NCBI GenBank assembly: GCA_947247005.1
Contig: OX365946.1
Span: forward strand, 9,246,453 to 9,310,452
Length of the DNA: 64,000 nucleotides
Reading direction: 5' to 3'
Source of the DNA: Spisula solida
Lineage: Eukaryota > Mollusca > Bivalvia > Venerida > Mactridae
Shown: positions 56,705-64,000 of the stretch, piece after piece
Numbering within the stretch: position 1 is the first letter of the stretch
Layout of the letters: each line of letters opens with the position of its first letter
Program-made: the position numbers and the translations under genes
The notes under the pieces: generated by a model
What the model saw: the letters and a program-made list of their open reading frames with translations, nothing else
Database searches by the model: none
What the model was told of the DNA's origin: nothing

Positions 56705-58237
56705 GTATATCGCGTGAATCGGTGCTATGCAACGAGAACGTTAAAAACCCAAGGAGTTTGGTTGGAAATTAGCTAGGGTATCCTACCCAGATTACTTGTA
56801 TCACAACACTGTCTACTTCTACTTACTGTCCCTACTGCATAACACAGGAACCCAATGAAATTAAGTCCATGCACTTTTATTGGTTACTCTTGAACGAAAG
56901 GCCTAAATAACTACATACATTTGACAGGCGAAGTTATTTTTGTGACCAATACCGCGAATATTGACGATCGTAGTACCTGCTTATGCATACAATGTACAAT
57001 TGGAACGTATAGAATTATTAAAACAACAGACAGACTATTAACCTTAAGGCTATGAATACTTTACAAGGAGTTTCATAATACGACACGACCGGAATGCCTT
57101 GTCACCTGTACGACACCACTAAATAATTGAACTAATGCAATTCAAGAAGTTTAATTGAAATTGGAAACGTTTCACAATGAGTCATTTGATATGACGTGAT
57201 TAATCTAACCTTGGGTTGTGTCGATTTGACATCGTTTTAATTTGGTAATGATTTTAAGATAAACTTGGCATATTAGACTAATTAGAGTATAATTAATTTA
57301 GTTTATCCTTGCCTTCAGGTTAGACGCATGTAAATGTAATAGAATGGTATGCAGGAATGTTGTCGCTAAGCGATAATTGTTGGTACGTAATTACGAAGTT
57401 ACATAAAATAAATAAATTAGTTTATTGACCTTCTTAAATTAATTTATAGAAGTAAAACAAGAACACATGGAAACAAGGGCTACGACCGATGTGCACAATG
57501 TGTTCTTTCTAATCTGAAGTACATAATAATATTTAAAAACAGTTGTAGTACATTTTAATATTAAAAGCTAAGTTATAGATAGAGAACTAAAAAGCGTCGA
57601 GGTTTAGTGTTTGTTCTGTATAACATGTACCATCATATTTTTATGTATTGTCATATGATTGATGTTCCAACAAAATCTTGAAATCTTATATTATGAGTGT
57701 ATATAGTATCATAGTTCAACTGAGGACGCTTGAGGATATATGTGGTAGTATAAATGCAACCGTTACAAACGAGGCCCGGTATACAAGTTTGGCTACCATC
57801 CAGCCTACAATATCAACTTAATACGTCTATTTATCTTTTTTCATCTTTTCAATATTATCTAGACTTCATTTTGGGATTGTTTGTCCTGTATATATGTCTG
57901 AGAGTGCAAAGGAACGATTAGGCTAAGGAAGTTGTCTCCTATTTAACAGACTAAACTAAGATTGAACTTCTTCCGAACACAATGCTAGATTTCTTATCGA
58001 GGTTTTACAGTATAAACCTTTTATAAATACCAGGATTATTTTACCGTCACAATAATACTTGCTCTATCGCACCCAATGGTTCGTCTAACGTTATACTGTA
58101 TTAACGAGATTGTATTGAAAAACCATCTGTCAAGGGTTTTATTCTCTTCAATAAGGGATATACGGACGATTAAATTGTTCAATGTTACATCACACGTTCT
58201 GTCTGTTAATTATTTCCTATATTGTTGAAGATTTGCT
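56705..58237. other. Gene-free stretch
   Basis: AT-rich; no exon or structured repeat recognised. Confidence 0.35.
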
Positions 58238-58378
58238 GTGTTAGAGCCCACAGGTAACTGTATCATTAATAAACAGTACCTAAAAAAAGTTTTTTTTTGT
58301 TAAATTTAGAATTCTTATACAAGGTTTTTTTTTTTTAGGTACTGTTTATTAATGATACAGTTACCTGTGTTAGAGCCC
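58238..58378. mobile_element. Perfect 39-bp-arm foldback flanked by 12-bp direct repeats
   Basis: Left arm 58250-58288 (ACAGGTAACTGTATCATTAA and on) and right arm 58330-58368 are exact complements, with A- and T-runs next to a 41-base loop. GTGTTAGAGCCC occurs directly at 58238-58249 and again at 58367-58378, like a target-site duplication or a copied host segment. The perfect arms suggest a recent event. Confidence 0.85.
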
Positions 58379-58986
58379 CGCGTCCATATCTCAACATCTG
58401 GCGGTAAGACGATCGAACCTGAGTTCAATATGTTACCGTCATGTATGAAGTAGTACCTGTTCTACACCAGCAATTGACCGTCAGACACGTGTATGTCATT
58501 CAGCATGGGTGCTGCCGACCAAAGGTTCTATAAAATAAAGGACCTAATTTGTTGGCTTAATCAATCAAATAGGTCTATGCGTATAATTATGTTCATGTGT
58601 TCAAGCACCAATACAGTCATCTGTGCTGCCGACATATACACCTTCATCTGAAGTTCGAAAATACCACGTACACTGTCGGTTTGACGGTCAATATCTACAG
58701 ACTGAGCTAACAGGGTCTTTTGTGAAGAAGATTCACAGACTTTCTCTAGGTTATCATTTGAACTGTATCAGAAATGACAAATGGTCCTTGTCCAAATTCA
58801 AAGCAGGGACCTAGACAGATAAGCTGCCTACAAGTGACTGCTTAGACTGACGGCACAGCCAGTGTACTGTAACGCGTCGAATTTGGACCTCTCAATCAGA
58901 AGTCAGAAGCAGTATTCGCTCGAACATCGTGTCACCCATGAAACGCGGTGAAAGTGGACATTTTCTTGTACAGACAGTATACAGGG

Positions 58987-59277
58987 TAGCAATACCACGT
59001 GGCTTTTGGCTACAGTTATATCTTTTTCAGGAGTGTTACCGATTTTTCACTTGCCCTGTGAAACCTACACGTTTAATGGTTTCACAAGGTAATGGACAAA
59101 ACGGCACTGCCGCTGAAAAAGAGTTCATATTTCATGGAAATCAAATAATTGTCCCCTTAGCGTGGCGTATATTTCATAGAAATCGATGAAGAAATAAAAT
59201 ACTTATGGCTATTTTTATTTTCCAGTGTTTACAACTTTCTTCTTGTAACTGTAGCCAAAAGTCATGTGGTATTGCTA
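58987..59277. mobile_element. 291-bp MITE with 33-bp inverted ends
   Basis: TAGCAATACCACGTGGCTTT and its near-complement AAAGTCATGTGGTATTGCTA, with GGCTACAGTTA inside. The open frame at 58929-59189 overlaps it and shows no domain. Confidence 0.78.
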
Positions 59278-59499
59278 CATGTGACGTTTTTTAACACCAT
59301 CACGCCCAGATACGGTTGCTATGGAAATCCAGACCCGACAGTCGACATCCTAGTGTGACGTTATCAGCTTATCGTACAGTTACACATATAAAGTACAAGT
59401 ATGCGCCGCTCAGTGTAAGATTAGGATGCCGAATTGTGAACTTTAATTCACCCCAATTTTAGTTTATTTAATTTCCAGTTCACATTATCACCTTGAAAT

Positions 59500-59690
59500 A
59501 ATATATATATGGATGTGCATAAGTGACATCTTCCATTCGCCGTAAATCTGCTGATGTAGACCATATTTTATTGTATCTTGTTTTTTTTGTATGTTTGTCA
59601 TGTTCCTTTGTTTGTTCATTTGTATTTGGCCAAAGGCACAATAGTGCCGATTTGCTAATAAATTGAATTGAATTGATATTCTGGGAGTGG
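59500..59690 (+). mobile_element. LINE 3' end with (AATTG)n tail
   Basis: ATTTGGCCAAAGGCACAATA, GTGCCGATTTGC, TAATAAATTG, then ATTGAATTGA at about 59655-59675. The conserved-looking 3' UTR and pentanucleotide tail are LINE features. No coding part is seen upstream. Confidence 0.5.
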
Positions 59691-59699
59691 TGTTTTTCC

Positions 59700-61316
59700 T
59701 CCAAACAGGACCATTGGTATTCATGGTTACGTTCACAGTTCAGTTCTAATCATGTTCTTCTGTAGCATTCTGACAGTTCAACTTCAACTTCACTCCAACT
59801 TCGACACTTTAATTCCCTCTAAAGAAGAATATATTGAACATATTTATGTGCAAGTAATATTGAACAATCAATCAATTATTACAATAAACGTCATACATGT
59901 ATAGCATGCACATATATATACAGCGACATTAATATGTGCGTATGACGAGATACATTCACCATACCGACAATAAATGACTATGTTTGATCAGAGTATATTA
60001 AACTGAGGCTCATCATAGTTGAACATAGTTGGAGTCTCATTTTAATCTGGGCAGACGATACGAGAAACGTCTCATTATAATTTATTATTATGATGATTAT
60101 ACTAAATGGGCTTATCAGCAATGTGGAGTGTTTCACATACTGTTCATACTCGTGTACGAGGGCTGATTAGCAAGTCCGTACACTGTTTGTATCATGTCCT
60201 TATTGGTTGTCCCTTACAATAATATTTAATCCAACATTCCTTATAAACATGCTAATGAAAACTATGAATTGTGTATCATTCGCTGAATTATCAGTGTACA
60301 TAGCAACGCACATTAGCATACCCGGACCGCGTCATCTGGAAATGATGGACATGTAGTCTACATTGAAGAAGTAGTTTACTTATATATGTCCCGTTGCCTA
60401 AATCATATAATAAATAATTGAACAATACGAGCTAGTACATGTATTGTATATCAAAACATACACCTATTTCTTTTTTAGTTTAATCATTTGTGGCAATACT
60501 CCTTGCTGTGGTAAGCTAAGTTCACATGTACTCACATTTGTTGCACTTAAAGCTTGGCTACAAGTACAAATACATTTAGACCGAAATATAGAATGTCCAT
60601 TGTTAGCCCCCATAGTCAGTAGTTTAACCGCCATCTCATTACAAACCCATAATGAACATACTTCAACTTTTACAGGAAAGTAATTATTTTGATATCGCAT
60701 AGTTTTGTTATCTTAACATTTCTTGATGGTATAAAGTTACTGGATTGTATTTAGATACCGACACAACTGCTGTGTCAGAATACAACACACATGTCTTCAT
60801 ATCTCAAAAACATTCTTATAATTTAACCCGTTTTCACTTATACTTACAGTTAATGTAAACTTATTTCAAATGCGTGTTTGTAGATCAATATACAAAGGAA
60901 ACATGGAACGCACATAATATTATATGGTAGCTGGCATTTCACATTCAAAATTCTCCAACTATAGTTGATTGCAATGTGGTTCTGGAACTGCCTTAAGACA
61001 CTGAATGCCAAGCTAGAAAGCTTTTCCAGTACAATCATGTGTACATCGCAACCTCTTCGCGACACGTTTTGGGATCGATACAACACTCCTTCAGTCCCCC
61101 ATTATGTGGTAGGAGATTTATATGCAGCGTGGCCATTTTAGTCGTAGCTTTGGCGAATAATGGGCTTGAATAGTTACAGCAAATAAATGTATTTTATTGC
61201 TCTTGAGAAATTAATAAAACATTCGTTAGGTTCTATACAAGGATCCGACATTTTGTGACTGTTCGAACATACTAAAAGATAAACCACAATTTTGAACAAT
61301 TAATATACACATATTA
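59700..61316. other. Gene-free stretch
   Basis: The antiparallel frames at 60444-60700 lie on the same bases and neither has a domain or splice site. No gene called. Confidence 0.35.
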
Positions 61317-61492
61317 TATAGTCAACAAAGAGTAGTACAGTTTTGAACAGACTCGATGCTTTTATTTATCCTCGCCATCGGAAATCCATATGGGTCAGGT
61401 CCCCAGAAGAGATTGGTCACTTTAGTAAGGATCGAACCCACAACCTTCAGATCAGCAGTCGGTAGCCCTAAATTGACTCTTTGTTGACTATA
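61317..61492. mobile_element. 176-bp element: tRNA-like boxes inside 16-bp perfect inverted repeats
   Basis: TATAGTCAACAAAGAG and CTCTTTGTTGACTATA are exact complements. Inside, on the minus strand, lie GGGCTACCGACTGCTGATC and GGGTTCGATCC, A/B-box-like, as in SINE heads. The mix of SINE-like inside and DNA-transposon-like ends is unusual. Confidence 0.65.
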
Positions 61493-62024
61493 CGTGTATA
61501 TCAATTGTTCGCAACGTATCAATGTAGCTTATTTATCAACACATTCAGAAATCTGCTAAAACATGAAAACTCTGTCTTCAAATTTACTATTTCCTGTACA
61601 AACGAATTAAACCTTCAATTTCGGAAATGTATGAAAGTAATGGTATCTAGTGAATAAACTATAATTTAAATTAATCGCGAGCTGATATATTTTGAGATAA
61701 ATGTGATATAAATATACGTTTGGAATGTGAAATGAGTTCGTGCCAAATTGATAACGTCAACATTCCAGCTGGTTTATCTCTGTGTTGTAATTAGGGGTAT
61801 AAACTAGCAGAGTGGTTTCAACCGATTTCTAAAGTAGACAAAGTTCATTAAAAAGTTCATTGAAAGGGCCTCCATTCTTCGCTCTTGCCACTTTGTAGAA
61901 TGCATACCAGTGGCTATACAATATTTCAAGATGTGTTCATAATAATTATCAGTTGTATCATAGTTACAGTGGGAACGTGTATAATGACGTCTGTTCAATA
62001 CCGAACTGGAAAAGAGAAATAATT
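61493..62024. other. Gene-free stretch
   Basis: No gene seen. Confidence 0.3.
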
Positions 62025-62180
62025 ATAATAATAATTAATAATAATCATCATCGTAATAATAATAAAGACTTAATTTTACGAGGAAACTTATATATGACAA
62101 TATAAATCGATCTTCCATTAAGACATCCAGAAGTGCGATAACTAATACTGCACCGGCCGCCCAGAGTTGAACTATGACAC
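62025..62180 (-). mobile_element. LINE-like 3' tail family D, copy 4
   Basis: Minus strand: CTTAATGGAAGATCG, then CTCGTAAAATTAAGTCTTTA and (TTA)n. One base differs from the common AAATAAAGTCTTT. Confidence 0.5.
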
Positions 62181-63422
62181 AAAAAAGATAAAATCATATA
62201 ATCCGATATCTTATATAATTTCGGGCTACGCCCTCGACTTGATAATAATCCATTCTATAACAAAATGGCATTTTATAACAATAAGTCACCGATTAGAAAA
62301 CTCACGTGCGGACATAATTATGACCTGATTTAGAAACAGTGACCCAGTATGGTGTAGGTGCAGGCCACAAAACCTATCTTGGTAAATTTGCCGGTATGCA
62401 ACATAACTAATCTTATACTAAAACTGTTTTACTTTCGTCTGTTTTTAGTAACCACCACCATATTTATGTTGTTATTTCTGACACATCAATGGCAAAGAGG
62501 GCACAAATCATCATATTCTTTATATAGAATCTGTTTTAAAACATTTGTAAAGGTTACATGTTAGATGTGGATAATGGAAAATATGTCGATATATAACGAT
62601 ACATAGGAAGAACTCACTTTACTGTACTTTAACACTATAACAAAGTATGTAAACTATGTAGATATTTGAGTTTTCTTAATTTATATAATAATATATCATG
62701 TGTCATAGTGAGTGCTATTATATTACTTGAGTAAGTACATGTGCTTGTCATGGAATGTTGGCAATGTCAGTTATAGAAACACGACCTCAGTTTCTAGTGC
62801 GGACATCCATAAACTAGATTCGTGATGTAATTATACTGAGTACATCTAATGTAGTATTTTATTGAATAAATTGTGTATAGTTACAAGATATTTTACAATA
62901 GCAAGGGTATTGAGTAGTAGTACTGTATGCTAACATTGTACATGTACATCTAATATAATTATATGGAAAAACACCACGCCTGATTTACAAACTCTTAAAT
63001 AAAATAATTATACCCACCGTTCAAATACTTTAATTGTTGTCAAAAGGTTGGGCATATTGCCTTAGTAATAAACAGAGGACGATTTCGGGTTACCAGTACT
63101 CTATTAAAAAGAGTAAAACTTACGTAAATCTACGCACATTATTATACCAACTTTTGGTTAATTGAGATCAGTAACTTTAACGAATAAGTCAACAATTTGA
63201 GACCAGTAATTAACTCGTATTTTCTACAAAAAATGTCACTTTTCATATCACCGTACCTCTCTGTTAAAATAATCTTGATTCATTCACCTTGTAAAATACA
63301 CCTCTACACCATTAAGCCCCATGTAATCTACACATGAAAGGGAAATTGATCCCTGACTGATTATTTCCGGTACAGCGGTATAAATGAAGTCCCTGATCCG
63401 GATTTTATACACAACTTAAATT
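62181..63422. other. Gene-free stretch
   Basis: AT-rich; no exon recognised. Confidence 0.3.
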
Positions 63423-63750
63423 TAAAGGGGCATGCCCAGAAACTGGAGTGTCTTGGTTTGCATACAACAAAATTGCGTTCATCACTCGTAAAGCCAACTA
63501 TTACCGAAAGTCAAAGAAGAATTTGACTTAAAAATTTACGTGTGCTTCGATATTTTGTATATCGATTTGAATAAAAGGCTGTCAGCCTTTTATTGACGAC
63601 ATCGATATATAGTTATTCTTGAATTTTTTTTTAAAACTAGCGAGATATTTCGTATTTTTTTACAGGGTTTTCATTATTTGACTTAGGTATTAAAATGATA
63701 CCAATTTGATTGCTGTTCGAGACACTTCAGTTCCAGGGCATGCCCCTTTA
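63423..63750. mobile_element. 328-bp MITE with TAAAGGGGCATGCC ends
   Basis: TAAAGGGGCATGCCCAGAAA at the left, with CTGGAGTGTC inside, and the complement at the right (GACACTTCAGTTCCAGGGCA, then TGCCCCTTTA). An inner pair (AAAAGGCTGTCAGCCTTTT) forms a small hairpin near 63574-63592. Non-coding. From 63755 to the end only GGGAAGTAACTT / AGTTACCTCCC short motifs are seen. Confidence 0.8.
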
Positions 63751-64000
63751 ATGAAATCAGAATTCAGCAAAATGAAAAAAATCCTTTTATTTGAAAGGAC
63801 GTGAGAAAATGTATTAATTCGAGGTTCAAAGTGAGACAATTGATGCTTACGTCAATTCATGTCACATGGCCTCTCATACATCTCTCTTATCAAACAGAGT
63901 TGCCTCCCCTGATACCAAGGGAAGTAACTTTTGCACTACAGAGTTACCTCCCTGCTTTTCAAGGGAAGTCACTCGTATCGACTTAAAGTTGGTCTGTTCC

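Noticed and set aside
60444..60700. Overlapping 78-79-codon frames on both strands
   Set aside because: Neither shows a domain, splice site or family resemblance.

Overview
This window is eukaryotic, gene-poor, AT-rich DNA. The genes carry introns with GT/AG borders and there are no operons. Most of the structure is small transposable elements, tandem arrays and tRNA-derived short repeats. A bivalve mollusc is the most likely source. Reasons are the pearl-like tandem-repeat element at 14.1-15.9 kb, a Mab-21-domain (cGAS-like receptor type) pseudogene, a transgelin/myophilin gene, and the many mollusc-style foldback elements and SINEs. The host assignment is an inference, not proof.

Layout. 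0-8.5 kb: SINE relics, a 402-bp inverted-repeat element, a decayed LINE 3' end, then a 3.8-kb satellite of about 101-bp units built from GTAAC motifs. 9.1-11.5 kb, plus strand: a two-exon gene for a small multi-pass membrane protein that I do not recognise. 12.8-23.4 kb: inverted-repeat elements, the pearl-like array (145-bp unit), a 31-bp array, a 33-bp minisatellite of about 33 copies that is open in several reading frames, and a 928-bp inverted-repeat element packed with ACGTT/CGTTT motifs. 24.2-25.4 kb, minus strand: the Mab-21 pseudogene, with stops and frameshifts. 25.7-29.6 kb: a complete, apparently very young LTR retrotransposon. Its two 556-bp LTRs differ at one base by eye and it is flanked by TATA target duplications. 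Its only protein is an intact 729-residue integrase ORF; gag, protease, reverse transcriptase and RNase H are absent.

29.6-38.2 kb: SINE heads, LINE tails and inverted-repeat elements. 38.26-47.9 kb, minus strand: a four-exon transgelin/calponin-family gene (191 residues, CH domain plus one calponin repeat) whose 7.8-kb first intron is full of repeats. 48-64 kb: no gene recognised; many inverted-repeat elements, a roughly 540-bp repeat present twice in opposite orientation (50.0-50.5 and 53.9-54.5 kb), and a 39-bp-arm foldback flanked by 12-bp direct repeats.

The genes do not form a pathway. The two intact host genes look independent, and the integrase ORF belongs to the retrotransposon. All repeat comparisons were made by eye, so edges and copy numbers are approximate.
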